DNA from: Echinicola marina
Lineage (GTDB): Bacteria; Bacteroidota; Bacteroidia; Cytophagales; Cyclobacteriaceae
Direction of reading: 5' to 3'
Length of the DNA stretch: 64,000 bases
Assembly (NCBI RefSeq): GCF_020463795.1
Contig: NZ_CP080025.1
Location: 2,849,501-2,913,500 of the forward strand
Shown: one piece after another, positions 48,101 through 56,712 of the stretch
Position numbering within the stretch: position 1 is the first letter of the stretch
Layout: every line of letters starts with the position of its first letter
The notes under the pieces: model-generated
Told to the model about the DNA's origin: nothing
What the model saw: only the letters and a program-made list of their open reading frames with translations
Databases searched by the model: none
Made by a program: the position numbers and the translations under genes

Positions 48101-48525
48101 AGGGTTTTAGTTTGACTGCATTCTTCCAGGGGGTAGCCAAGGCAGATATCAACACATTGGTGTTGAAGCGGGCTCCTACAAGTACAGATGGTAACTTTAG
48201 GTCGATTCATTTGGATAGTTGGACACCTGAAAATACAGCAGCTTCTTTCCCTAGGTTGACAACTGCCGAAAGGAACTATCAGTCATCAAGCTACTGGGTG
48301 GAAAGTGGAGCATATGTGAGATTGAAGACTTTACAATTGAATTATAATCTTCCAAAAAGCCTTTTGGAACCTGCCAAAATCACGAGAGCTAGGGTATTTG
48401 TAACAGGTCAAAACCTGTTTACGCTGTCAGGTCTGGAAAATGATATTGATCCAGAAGCACCGAACGATAATAGATATTATCCTCAGGTGAAGACATATAC
48501 AGTAGGGTTAAGTGTTGAATTTTAA
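45196..48525 (+). CDS. SusC/RagA-family TonB-dependent outer-membrane transporter with STN signalling domain
   Basis: The signal peptide ends near MPTKAQG. The mature protein starts with an STN domain (about residues 35-110, VYINLDLAEGDLSDVLHEIE). A carboxypeptidase-regulatory-like domain (GTVLDDTGYPLPGATVLVKG) and the TonB box/plug junction DEVVVVGYGTQKKINLTGAV follow. The plug holds LRIRGIGTLNSNEPLVLVDG and VLKDAAAASIYGVRAANGVV. A 22-strand barrel comes last and ends in a C-terminal aromatic (VGLSVEF). It imports large glycans together with SusD. The STN domain, absent from plain SusC, is the signalling part that contacts FecR. I place the start at ATG 45196; the in-frame codons upstream cross the hairpin leader and are not protein-like. 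Confidence 0.95.
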   Translation: MKNILHGLIMIGKYYLYGFVLQLLFLNLLHAMPTKAQGSLDMQKVYINLDLAEGDLSDVLHEIERQSDFVFVFDDQTEKQAGKVSLSVKNQTLESALYQLAAQNGLSFKQVNNRISVKKSIPNQAEPVEVIREEKVTGTVLDDTGYPLPGATVLVKGTTNGTVTNLEGQYEINVNQGDVIVFSFVGFSSQEVSYTGQSIIDVTMSADETALDEVVVVGYGTQKKINLTGAVSAVGNEEVSRKPVGQVSSALQGVASGLTVTQRSGQPGADQGTLRIRGIGTLNSNEPLVLVDGVQYDINDIDANDIESISVLKDAAAASIYGVRAANGVVLITTKRGKGGKPKVSYNNYFGVQEPTRMTEFVGAKDFMQLVNTMYTNSGAGAIYADDQIAAYDDPNRDPVAYPDNYWLDKVLTGSGFQQSHSLAISGGQENVTYRVSTNYFDQKGLIKNMDFDRFTLRVNTDIKVSEKVKFNADIAANISNRQEPQGVSGSAWYQFGQAAIINPLTPAYYSNGAYAVVRGGQNPLRLQDEGGIYSYKQNLFTGNFQADYEVIKDLTLTGKASINYQSDYTSLHEKQLIYNVPESSSVVLGRNEVTKQSLDYWFKNFQGLANYNKSFGEDHSLHVLAGISSLLQTNESLTGYRTNLPNGNLSEIDAGASDGQEANGTANEYALLSFFGRVNYAFKDRYLVEANIRRDGSSRFADGQKWGVFPSFSLGWRISDESFMQDLSFIDDLKLRGSWGMLGNDAIGNYPYQTSYGFNDYPFGGTLNPAAGLSAYPNSQLSWETTKMTDVGFDLVILEGKMDFTFDYYVKNTDDILLQLPIPSTVGLSAPYQNVGSVENKGWEFSANYHGRAGSDFTYDIGANFSDVKNQITDFGGADYLSTDNNDITTAYQVGYPIGAFFGYISDGIFQSADEVAQHPTQPGSPSAGDLIYRDVNGDGQVNTEDRVYLGSNIPRYTYGLNLNAAYKGFSLTAFFQGVAKADINTLVLKRAPTSTDGNFRSIHLDSWTPENTAASFPRLTTAERNYQSSSYWVESGAYVRLKTLQLNYNLPKSLLEPAKITRARVFVTGQNLFTLSGLENDIDPEAPNDNRYYPQVKTYTVGLSVEF

Positions 48526-48533
48526 GCAGAAAA

Positions 48534-50111
48534 ATGATGAAAATAAATATTTTAACAATACTCGCAGCTTTGCTACTGACCGTATCTTGTAGTGAAGACT
48601 TCTTGGATAGACAACCTTTGGATGAAGTTTCCAGTGGGAATTATTGGGCGACTTCTTCTGATGCGGTCAATGCAGTCAATAACTGCTATAGATATCTTGG
48701 GGATAGTTGGTACAGGATTTTCCTTTCTGCCGCTACAGATGATAGTTATTCTTGGAGTAACTGGCCGGCAGATGTGCAGTTTGCCGGAAACGGCAGTGCG
48801 ACCAGTAGTTTAGGTTATTTCAGCCATTTCTGGTCTCAGCACTATAATACCATTGCAGCGGCCAATAATGTATTGGACAATATCGATCAGGTTCCGTCTA
48901 TGGATGAGGAACTGAGAAATAGATTGAAAGCTGAAGCCAAGGTAATCAGGGCTTATGCTTACCAACAGCTTGTAGGGATGTATGGGGATGTACCTTTGAT
49001 TACTGCCATCCAAAGCACAGATGAATTCAATGTGTCTAGAAGCCCAAAGGCGGAAGTCGTTGATTTTATCGTTCAGGATTTAGAAGAAGCTGCTGATATT
49101 TTGCCGGAAAGCTATGGGGCCGCAGACCAAGGCAGGGTGACCAGAGGGGCAGCATTGGCTTTGGAAGCTAGAATTCTTTTGTATGATGAAAGGTGGTCAG
49201 CAGCAGCAGATGTGGCCAGTGAAGTAATGAATCTAAATTATAGTATCGACAGCGATTATTTAAGCTTGTTTGATGGCACCAATAAAAATAGTTCAGAGAT
49301 CATTTTGGCAGCCCAGTACATTAAAAATACATATCCTACGGCAAGCGCTACTTGGTTAGGAGCACCTTCGCTAGGTGGGTGGGGACAGGTAATTCCACTA
49401 AAAAGTCTGGTGGATACTTATGAGTGTACTGATGGATTGACCATTGAGGAATCTCCATTATATGATCCTGAGAACCCTTTTGAAAACAGGGATCCTAGAT
49501 TGGAGTTGACGGTGATCGTTCCTGGGACTGAGGTGAATGGGATTACCATAGATATTACCAATCCTAACTCAATTGATCGTTTGGGGCAAAACAATGCGTC
49601 CTATTCTGGTTATTATTATAAGAAGGGAGTGCCAGCTGACATTGAAGGAAGTTGGGACAGCAATTCCTATAATGATGAGGTATTGATCCGGTATGCAGAG
49701 GTGTTGCTGATTTATGCTGAAGCAAAGATTCAGGCCGGTGAAATCGACCAAAGTGTATATGATGCGATTAATGAAGTGCGGAGCAGAGCAGGTGTGGAAA
49801 TGCCGGCAATCACTTCTGCAGAGGCTGCTTCTCAAGACGCTTTAATGGAAGTGATCATGAGGGAAAGAAGAGTAGAGTTTGCATTGGAAGAGCATCGCTT
49901 GTTTGATATTAGAAGATGGGAGATTGCAGAAGACGTGATGTCGGGAGTAGCCATGGGGATTTATAATAATTTTGATGAAAGTAGAGGAGATTATGGTGAT
50001 TTTGTAAGAGTAGAAGAGCGCCAGTTTAATCCTAACCGGGATTACCTATGGGCCATTCCTGTTAATGAAGTTTCCATTAATCCAAATTTGGAGCAAAATC
50101 CTAATTGGTAA
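48534..50111 (+). CDS. SusD/RagB-family surface glycan-binding lipoprotein
   Basis: A lipoprotein signal (ILAALLLTVSCSEDFLDRQP, lipobox VSC) is followed by the SusD fold. The N-terminal SusD-like block (ATSSDAVNAVNNCYRYLGDS) and the TPR-like helices (RLKAEAKVIRAYAYQQLVGM, MYGDVPLI) come first. The RagB C-terminal block (RYAEVLLIYAEAKIQAGEID, RERRVEFALEEHRLFDIRRW) and the end LWAIPVNEVSINPNLEQNPN follow. It forms the lid of the SusC transporter and binds the glycan at the cell surface. Eight bases separate it from susC, and a strong terminator follows. Confidence 0.95.
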   Translation: MMKINILTILAALLLTVSCSEDFLDRQPLDEVSSGNYWATSSDAVNAVNNCYRYLGDSWYRIFLSAATDDSYSWSNWPADVQFAGNGSATSSLGYFSHFWSQHYNTIAAANNVLDNIDQVPSMDEELRNRLKAEAKVIRAYAYQQLVGMYGDVPLITAIQSTDEFNVSRSPKAEVVDFIVQDLEEAADILPESYGAADQGRVTRGAALALEARILLYDERWSAAADVASEVMNLNYSIDSDYLSLFDGTNKNSSEIILAAQYIKNTYPTASATWLGAPSLGGWGQVIPLKSLVDTYECTDGLTIEESPLYDPENPFENRDPRLELTVIVPGTEVNGITIDITNPNSIDRLGQNNASYSGYYYKKGVPADIEGSWDSNSYNDEVLIRYAEVLLIYAEAKIQAGEIDQSVYDAINEVRSRAGVEMPAITSAEAASQDALMEVIMRERRVEFALEEHRLFDIRRWEIAEDVMSGVAMGIYNNFDESRGDYGDFVRVEERQFNPNRDYLWAIPVNEVSINPNLEQNPNW

Positions 50112-50118
50112 TTAACTG

Positions 50119-50160
50119 AAAAGGGTTTGATGGGCATGTTAGCCATCAAACCCTTTTTTT
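50119..50160 (+). terminator. Terminator after susD
   Basis: AAGGGTTTGATGG (from 50121) pairs with CCATCAAACCCTT (to 50155), followed by seven or more T residues. It separates the regulator-importer genes from the hydrolase genes, though partial read-through would be usual. Confidence 0.85.
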
Positions 50161-50181
50161 ATTTAGTAATTTAATAAAATC

Positions 50182-52482
50182 ATGATGAGGAAAATCACCC
50201 TTTGTTTAAGTGCAATGCTGCTGTGTGTGGCGGTGTTGGCTCAGAATAAGGAGCATCTTTCTGAGAGATATCCTTTAATTCCCTATCCTGCTGAGTTGAT
50301 CGCCCAAGATGGGACTTTTAAGCTATCTGCTGCAACAAATATTGAATTGGAAGCCGGAGAACTGGATTTGAGCAATGAGGTTACTTTTTTGAGAGAAATG
50401 CTGTCTTCATATAATTTTGATCAGGCCGGTAGGTCCACAGACGGCAGGATACAATTGACATTTTCCAATGAGGTTCAAGCAGAAGAGGGATATATTTTAG
50501 CTATTTCAAGCGAAGAAGTGGTGATTAAGGCCAGTACCCAAACTGGTTTTTTTAGAGGTATCCAAGCTTTTGGACAATTATTGCCGGTGAATCTTTCTGG
50601 AGAGAAGTGGAGTGAAGTAGAACTTCCTGCTGTAAAAATCAATGATGCCCCCAAATATGACTGGAGAGGTATGCACATCGATGTTGCAAGGCATTTTTTT
50701 ACCAAAGAATACATTAAAAAATTTATAGATAGACTTGCCAGATACCAGTTTAACAAACTCCATTTGCATTTGACAGATGACCAAGGTTGGCGGATTGAAA
50801 TCAAACAATTTCCTAAGCTCACTGAAGTAGGAGCTTGGAGGACTTATAATAAGCAAGATAGTGTATGTATGGAGCGGGCAGCAACCAACCCAGATTATAT
50901 TATCGACCCGTGGAATATCAAAGAAGTAAACGGGAAGGAAGTTTATGGTGGTTTTTATACTCAAGAGGATATCAAGGAGATAATTGCCTATGCAGTCAAA
51001 CATCATATAGAGGTGGTTCCCGAGATAGATATGCCCGGACACATGACCGCAGCGATCAGGGCTTATCCTTATTTGACCGGTGATCAGGAAACGGAATGGG
51101 GAGAGGTTTTTTCAAGTCCATTGAGTCCTTGTCAGGAAAGTACTTATACCTTCACTGAAAAAGTGTTGGATGAGATCATGGCTTTGTTTCCCAGTAAATA
51201 TGTTCATATAGGGGCCGATGAAGTGGAAAGGAAGTTTTGGGAAACATCCATGTGTGAGGAATGGATGAAGACAAATGGGATCGAGGATGTGGATAAACTG
51301 CAAAGTTTCTTTGTGAATCATATGGAGGCTTATGTGCAATCGAAAGGGAAGCAACTTATTGTATGGGATGATGCGTTGGCCGGGGGAATCAGCCCGACTG
51401 CGCATGTGATGTACTGGAGAAGCTGGGTGAAGGATGCGCCATTGAAGGCAATAGAAAATGGCAATGAGGTGATCATGTCACCTGTAGGAGGAGGACTTTA
51501 TTTTGATTACGCACCAGATAAGAGCTCTTTGAGAAAAGTATACACGGTGAGCATAGTTCCAGAAGGTTTTACTGCTGAGCAAGCTAATAAAGTAATTGGT
51601 GGTCAAGCCAATATCTGGACTGAATATATCCCTTCGGAAGCGAGAGCAGACTATATGTATATGCCTAGGATGACCGCTTTGGCAGAAAGGTTATGGTCAG
51701 ATCCTAAGGATTTTGAAGGTTTCCAAGAAAGATTGGACAATCATTTTGCTTGGATGCAGCATGAAGGAATCAACTATCGTCTTCCTGATTTGAATGGCAT
51801 TGCGGATATGAACATGTTTGTGGGAAAAGGTAAGTTGGAAGTAAGTACCCCAGTTGATTTTTTAACGATAAGGTACACAAAGGATGGTTCTGATCCAGAA
51901 ATGGATGATAGCGTTTTGGAAAAGCCTTTAAAGGTAAAGTCAGATACAGATTTTAAAATAGCTGCTTTTGGTCCTTCAGGGAATAGGGGGGATGTGTATG
52001 AGGTGCCTTACAGAAAAACAACCTATTTAAAGGCAATAAATCCCAAAGAGGTTTCAGGACAAAAAGGACTCAATATGCATTTCCATAAGGGAACATTCAA
52101 GCAAACAGCGCTTATGGATGGCCATCAGGCTGATGAAGTAAGGTTAATGGAGGAATTAAGTATTCCTGCAGATTTGGCCAAAGGTGCTTTTGGAGCTGAA
52201 TTTAGAGGGTATATCCATGTGCCGGCAAAGAGAATATATGACTTTATATTGACCAGTGATGATGGTAGTAAACTGTATATAGGAGGCCGGGAAGTTATTG
52301 ATAATGATGGTTTTCACCCTGCCAAAGAGGTCAGTGGACAGGTAGCCTTGAATGCTGGCCTACATCCCTTTGAGCTGGATTTTATTGAAGCGGGGGGAGG
52401 ACACACGCTTATTTTAGAATATATCGACGAGACTGGTGAAAGGAAACCAGTTCCTGCTGACTGGCTAGTTAGAGAAAAGTAA
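50182..52482 (+). CDS. GH20 beta-N-acetylhexosaminidase, secreted, with C-terminal PA14-like domain
   Basis: After a signal peptide (SAMLLCVAVLAQ) comes the GH20b helper domain. The catalytic barrel is marked by WRGMHIDVARHFF, FNKLHLHLTDDQGWRIEIKQ, EVVPEIDMPGHMTAAI and the catalytic pair HIGADEVE (Asp346-Glu347), which performs substrate-assisted cleavage of terminal GlcNAc or GalNAc. A chitobiase-type domain (RYTKDGSDPE, about residues 560-610) follows. The last 130 residues resemble PA14 (FILTSDDGSKLYIGGREVID, then GLHPFELDFIEAGG), probably glycan-binding. The length of 766 residues fits this multi-domain form. It is the first of three hydrolases in a row. Confidence 0.94.
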   Translation: MMRKITLCLSAMLLCVAVLAQNKEHLSERYPLIPYPAELIAQDGTFKLSAATNIELEAGELDLSNEVTFLREMLSSYNFDQAGRSTDGRIQLTFSNEVQAEEGYILAISSEEVVIKASTQTGFFRGIQAFGQLLPVNLSGEKWSEVELPAVKINDAPKYDWRGMHIDVARHFFTKEYIKKFIDRLARYQFNKLHLHLTDDQGWRIEIKQFPKLTEVGAWRTYNKQDSVCMERAATNPDYIIDPWNIKEVNGKEVYGGFYTQEDIKEIIAYAVKHHIEVVPEIDMPGHMTAAIRAYPYLTGDQETEWGEVFSSPLSPCQESTYTFTEKVLDEIMALFPSKYVHIGADEVERKFWETSMCEEWMKTNGIEDVDKLQSFFVNHMEAYVQSKGKQLIVWDDALAGGISPTAHVMYWRSWVKDAPLKAIENGNEVIMSPVGGGLYFDYAPDKSSLRKVYTVSIVPEGFTAEQANKVIGGQANIWTEYIPSEARADYMYMPRMTALAERLWSDPKDFEGFQERLDNHFAWMQHEGINYRLPDLNGIADMNMFVGKGKLEVSTPVDFLTIRYTKDGSDPEMDDSVLEKPLKVKSDTDFKIAAFGPSGNRGDVYEVPYRKTTYLKAINPKEVSGQKGLNMHFHKGTFKQTALMDGHQADEVRLMEELSIPADLAKGAFGAEFRGYIHVPAKRIYDFILTSDDGSKLYIGGREVIDNDGFHPAKEVSGQVALNAGLHPFELDFIEAGGGHTLILEYIDETGERKPVPADWLVREK

Positions 52483-52490
52483 AAGAACTA

Positions 52491-54356
52491 ATGCAAAATA
52501 ATATATTAAAAGTTTTCCTTAGTGGAGCGATGCTCTTTTTACTGGGGGTAAATGCCTATGGGCAAAAGTCATCATTTGAGATTAGTGACGGTGAATTTCT
52601 GTACAATGGAGAAGCAGTGCCGATATATTCTGGGGAGATGCATTATGCAAGAATCCCCAAAGCATATTGGACTCACCGGCTAAAGATGATGAAGGCAATG
52701 GGACTCAACACGGTGGCAACATATGTTTTTTGGAATTACCATAATACAGCACCTGGAGTTTGGGACTTCAAATCCGGCAATAAGGATTTAAGGGCATTTA
52801 TTAAGGCTGCAGAGGAGGAAGGGATGTTTGTAATTCTTCGTCCCGGTCCCTATGCCTGTGCAGAGTGGGAATTTGGCGGCTATCCATGGTGGTTGCAAAA
52901 TGAACCTACCCTCGAGGTGAGATCAAATAATCAAGCATTTTTAGATTCAGCCAATGTTTATATAAAACACTTGGCCGATGAAGTAAAAGATTTGCAGGTG
53001 ACCAAAGGAGGTCCTATTATCATGGTGCAGGTGGAGAACGAATTTGGCTCCTATGTGGCACAAAGGTCTGATATTCCTCAAGAAGAGCATCAAGCGTATT
53101 ACGAAGCGATTCATCAATCTTTAAAAGATGTAGGTTTTGAGGTGCCTTTTTTTACTTCCGATGGCACCTGGTTGTTTGAGGGAGGTGCCTTGCCCGGGGT
53201 ATTGCCGACAGCAAATGGTGAGGGGAATGTGGGGAATCTGAAGAAGGCAGTAGACAAATATCATGGAGGAAAAGGCCCCTATATGGTGGCAGAGTTTTAT
53301 CCAGGTTGGTTGGACCACTGGGGGGAAGAGTTTGTGCGCATAGGAAAAGGCCAAATCGTCGAGCAAACGAGAAAGTACCTTGAAAATGGTGTTAACTTCA
53401 ATTTTTATATGGTTATTGGAGGAACAAATTTTGGGTTTACTTCTGGTGCCAATTATAATGATGAACACGATATACAGCCGGACATTACCAGTTATGACTA
53501 TGATGCTCCAATAAGTGAAGCAGGATGGGCAACGGATAAATTTATGGGAATTCGTGAACTGATGAAAGCGTTTGCACCCTATGAGATTCCTGCGATCCCA
53601 GAGCAAATTCCTGTTATTACTTTAGAAGAAGGTGTGAAAATGGATAAGGCTGTATCCTTGTTTGATTTGAAAGAAGGAATCAAACCAGTGGTCAATGATG
53701 AACCAATGACCTTCGAAGAACTGGGACAGGGGCATGGTTATGTTTTGTACAGCAAGCTATTTAATCAGCCAATCAATGGGAAATTAAAAGTAACAGGACT
53801 CAGGGACTTTGCCACAGTATACGTGAATGGAAACTATGTGGGAAGTTTAAATCGTGTCAATAATGAATATGAGCTGGATATTAATATTCCTTTTAATGGT
53901 AGATTGGAGTTGTTGGTCGAAAATATGGGGAGAATAAATTATGGGGCTCAAATTGTTCAAAATACGAAAGGGATCATTTCAGGAATAAAAATCAATGAGT
54001 ATGAGATTACTGGAAACTGGAAACACTATGGTTTTCCTATGGATAAGATGCCTAAAGTGGACAATAGTGGCTCTTCTGATACAAAACCTACACTTTATTT
54101 TGGTAAATTCGATTTGGAAAATGTGGGGGATATCTTTCTCAACATGGAAAAATGGGGCAAGGGAATTGTCTTCGTCAATGGTCATAATTTAGGCAGGTAC
54201 TGGTCTATAGGGCCACAGCAGACCCTTTATGTTCCAGGAGCGTGGTTAATAGAAGGTGAAAACCAAATTTGTGTTTTTGAACAACTCAACCAAGGTGTAC
54301 CAGAAGTGCTGGAAACTATAGAACAGCCTGTGTTGGAAAAATTAAGTTTGGACTGA
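52491..54356 (+). CDS. GH35 beta-galactosidase, secreted
   Basis: A signal peptide ending VNAYGQK is followed by the GH35 barrel: YSGEMHYARIPKAYWTHRLK, GLNTVATYVFWNYHN, FVILRPGPYACAEWEFGGYP, the acid/base motif MVQVENEFGSY (Glu184) and the nucleophile in MVAEFYPGWLDHWGE (Glu268). C-terminal jelly-roll domains follow, including FVNGHNLGRYWSIGPQQTLY. The family removes terminal beta-galactose, often with beta-1,3 preference in glycoproteins, which suits the GH20 and GH92 partners. The gene starts eight bases after GH20, so the two are co-transcribed. The length of 621 residues is normal for the secreted bacterial form. Confidence 0.94.
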   Translation: MQNNILKVFLSGAMLFLLGVNAYGQKSSFEISDGEFLYNGEAVPIYSGEMHYARIPKAYWTHRLKMMKAMGLNTVATYVFWNYHNTAPGVWDFKSGNKDLRAFIKAAEEEGMFVILRPGPYACAEWEFGGYPWWLQNEPTLEVRSNNQAFLDSANVYIKHLADEVKDLQVTKGGPIIMVQVENEFGSYVAQRSDIPQEEHQAYYEAIHQSLKDVGFEVPFFTSDGTWLFEGGALPGVLPTANGEGNVGNLKKAVDKYHGGKGPYMVAEFYPGWLDHWGEEFVRIGKGQIVEQTRKYLENGVNFNFYMVIGGTNFGFTSGANYNDEHDIQPDITSYDYDAPISEAGWATDKFMGIRELMKAFAPYEIPAIPEQIPVITLEEGVKMDKAVSLFDLKEGIKPVVNDEPMTFEELGQGHGYVLYSKLFNQPINGKLKVTGLRDFATVYVNGNYVGSLNRVNNEYELDINIPFNGRLELLVENMGRINYGAQIVQNTKGIISGIKINEYEITGNWKHYGFPMDKMPKVDNSGSSDTKPTLYFGKFDLENVGDIFLNMEKWGKGIVFVNGHNLGRYWSIGPQQTLYVPGAWLIEGENQICVFEQLNQGVPEVLETIEQPVLEKLSLD

Positions 54357-54398
54357 TTGGTAGTAAGGTAAATATCATATAAAATAATTTAGGTATAT

Positions 54399-56660
54399 AT
54401 GAAAACATATAATTGGCATAGGAGAAAGAATTGGATTTGGACAGCACCTCTTTTATTGGTGCTACTGTTAAGTTGTGGACAGAGGGAGGGGACTAAACAG
54501 ACTGAACTGTCCAAAGAAGTTAATTTAACTCAATATGTCAATCAGTACATTGGTTCTGGAGGCCATGGACATGTTTTCGTAGGAGCAAATCTGCCATTTG
54601 GCGGGGTGCAGCTAGGTCCTGTGAATTTAACTGAAGGTTGGGATTGGTGCTCTGGTTACCACATATCGGATTCGACCTTGATCGGATTTGCCCATACGCA
54701 TTTGAGTGGAACGGGTATAGGTGATTTGGGGGATGTTTTGGTCATGCCAATAGTGGGGGAAACAAAAGTTTATAAAGGCGATCCAGAGCAGCCTGATTCA
54801 GGGTATTTTTCTTATTTCTCCCATGATGAAGAGGTGGTGAAGCCGGGATATTATTCCGTTAAGGTAGACAGGTATGATGTTTTGGCAGAAATGACGGCTA
54901 CAGAAAGGGTTGGTTTTCATCGTTATACATTTCCCGAAAGCAAGGAGGCCAAGATCCTTATCAATTTGAAACAAGGAATTGGTTGGGACAGCCCCACGAA
55001 TACCCATATTCGAATAGTAAATGATACAACCATTTCAGGTTATCGTCATTCAAAAGGATGGGCGGCAGATCAAAAATTGTTTTTTACAGCAGTTTTGTCC
55101 AAGCCTATTCAATCCATTGAGCTGTTTGACATAAATGAGCCAGTTGCCGGTAAGGAACATACAGCCAAGGCTGTAAAGGCCCTGTTGGGATTTGAGACGG
55201 AGAAGGATGAGGTAGTGGAGATGAAAGTGGCGATTTCTCCTGTCAGTGAAGAAAATGCCTTATTGAACCTTCAGGAGGAATTGCCCCACTGGGATTTTGA
55301 TAAGGTGGTAGCAGATGCAGATGAGGCTTGGAATCAGGAGCTTAATAAGCTTCAAGTGGAAATGAAGGAGAAGGATGAGTTGGTGAAGTTTTATACAGCA
55401 TTATATCATACTATGATTGCTCCTTCAGTATTTAATGATGTAAATGGAGACTATAGAGGTGCCGATGGTGAGGTTAGAAATGATCAAGCATTTACCAATT
55501 TGACTACCTTCTCCTTATGGGATATCTACAGAGGATGCAGTCCACTTTATACCATTACCCAACAGGACAGAATGGTGGATATGGTTGCGTCCATGTTGAA
55601 GATTTATGAGCAACAAGGAAAATTACCTGTATGGCACCTGATGGGCAATGAGACCAATACCATGCCTGGTTATAGTGCTGTTCCTATCATTGTTGATGCC
55701 TATTTGAAAGGGATTCCAATGGATGCTGAATTGGCATTTGAGGCAGTGAAAACCACCGCAATGAGGGATGAGTTTGGCCTGGATAAGGTAAAAGAGCTTG
55801 GATATATACCTGCAAATGATGAAGTGGAGAATGTTTCCAAGGGTTTGGAATATGCGCTTTCTGACTGGAGTATTGCTCAAATGGCCAAGGCTATGGGCAA
55901 GGAAGAGGATTACGAATACTTCTCCAAAAGGGGACAATACTATAAAAATTACTTCGACCCTGAGGTAGGTTTTATGAGAGGCAAAGTTTCCGATACAGAA
56001 TGGAGGGAGCCATTTAGTCCATTTACTTCAGTCCATATGAAGGGTGATTTTACAGAAGGTAATTCATGGCAATATACTTTCTTGGTGCCCCAGGACGTGG
56101 AAGGTTTGGTTAAATTGTTGGGTGGAAAAGAGGCATTTATCTCCAAGTTGGATTCCTTGTTCCTTGTAGAAGGCGATATGGGAGAGGAAGCCTCCAATGA
56201 TATTACCGGTTTGATCGGCCAATATGCCCATGGAAATGAACCGAGTCATCATGTTACTTATATGTATGGATATGTGGATCAGCAATATAAGACTGCGGAA
56301 AAAGTAAGGTACATTTTAAAAGAGCTTTATGCCAATAAGCCTGATGGCTTAAGTGGCAATGAGGATGTGGGGCAAATGTCCGCTTGGTTGGTACTTTCTT
56401 CCCTAGGCTTTTATCCGGTTAATCCGGCAGGTGGTCAATATGTTTGGGGAAGTCCAACAGTGGATAATGCAGTCATTAGGATGGATAATGGCAAGACCTT
56501 GGAGCTTAGCGTGAATAATAATTCTTCGGAAAATATTTATATTCAAAGTGTGACATACAATGGTGAGCCTTACAGCAGTCAGTTTCTGATGCATGAGGAT
56601 TTGGTAAAAGGAGGGCATTTGGTCATTGAGATGGGGGCTAGCCCAAAAGAATGTGAGTGA
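54399..56660 (+). CDS. GH92 alpha-mannosidase, lipoprotein
   Basis: A lipoprotein signal (PLLLVLLLSCGQREG) is followed by the GH92 layout. A beta-sandwich domain with YIGSGGHGHVFVGANLPFGG and FAHTHLSGTGIGDLGDVLVM near residues 50-110 comes first, then an (alpha/alpha)6 barrel with FSLWDIYRGCSPLYTI, LPVWHLMGNETNTMPGYSA and GLSGNEDVGQMSAW (about 649-660). The ending FYPVNPAGGQYVWGSP is a family hallmark. GH92 enzymes are calcium-dependent exo-acting alpha-mannosidases that trim high-mannose N-glycans; the linkage preference is not readable here. The N-terminal part is shorter than in some Bacteroides members, but the catalytic regions are complete. It is the last gene of the locus. Confidence 0.95.
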   Translation: MKTYNWHRRKNWIWTAPLLLVLLLSCGQREGTKQTELSKEVNLTQYVNQYIGSGGHGHVFVGANLPFGGVQLGPVNLTEGWDWCSGYHISDSTLIGFAHTHLSGTGIGDLGDVLVMPIVGETKVYKGDPEQPDSGYFSYFSHDEEVVKPGYYSVKVDRYDVLAEMTATERVGFHRYTFPESKEAKILINLKQGIGWDSPTNTHIRIVNDTTISGYRHSKGWAADQKLFFTAVLSKPIQSIELFDINEPVAGKEHTAKAVKALLGFETEKDEVVEMKVAISPVSEENALLNLQEELPHWDFDKVVADADEAWNQELNKLQVEMKEKDELVKFYTALYHTMIAPSVFNDVNGDYRGADGEVRNDQAFTNLTTFSLWDIYRGCSPLYTITQQDRMVDMVASMLKIYEQQGKLPVWHLMGNETNTMPGYSAVPIIVDAYLKGIPMDAELAFEAVKTTAMRDEFGLDKVKELGYIPANDEVENVSKGLEYALSDWSIAQMAKAMGKEEDYEYFSKRGQYYKNYFDPEVGFMRGKVSDTEWREPFSPFTSVHMKGDFTEGNSWQYTFLVPQDVEGLVKLLGGKEAFISKLDSLFLVEGDMGEEASNDITGLIGQYAHGNEPSHHVTYMYGYVDQQYKTAEKVRYILKELYANKPDGLSGNEDVGQMSAWLVLSSLGFYPVNPAGGQYVWGSPTVDNAVIRMDNGKTLELSVNNNSSENIYIQSVTYNGEPYSSQFLMHEDLVKGGHLVIEMGASPKECE

Positions 56661-56673
56661 TTTAGAAATTGAT

Positions 56674-56709
56674 AAGAAATCCCAAGGTGAGCGCCTTGGG
56701 ATTTCTTTT
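56674..56709. terminator. Bidirectional terminator between GH92 and rnhB
   Basis: AAGAAATCCCAAGG (56674-56687) pairs with CCTTGGGATTTCTT (56694-56707) around a six-base loop, and T residues follow on the plus strand. It serves the convergent genes. Confidence 0.82.
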
Positions 56710-56712
56710 AGT

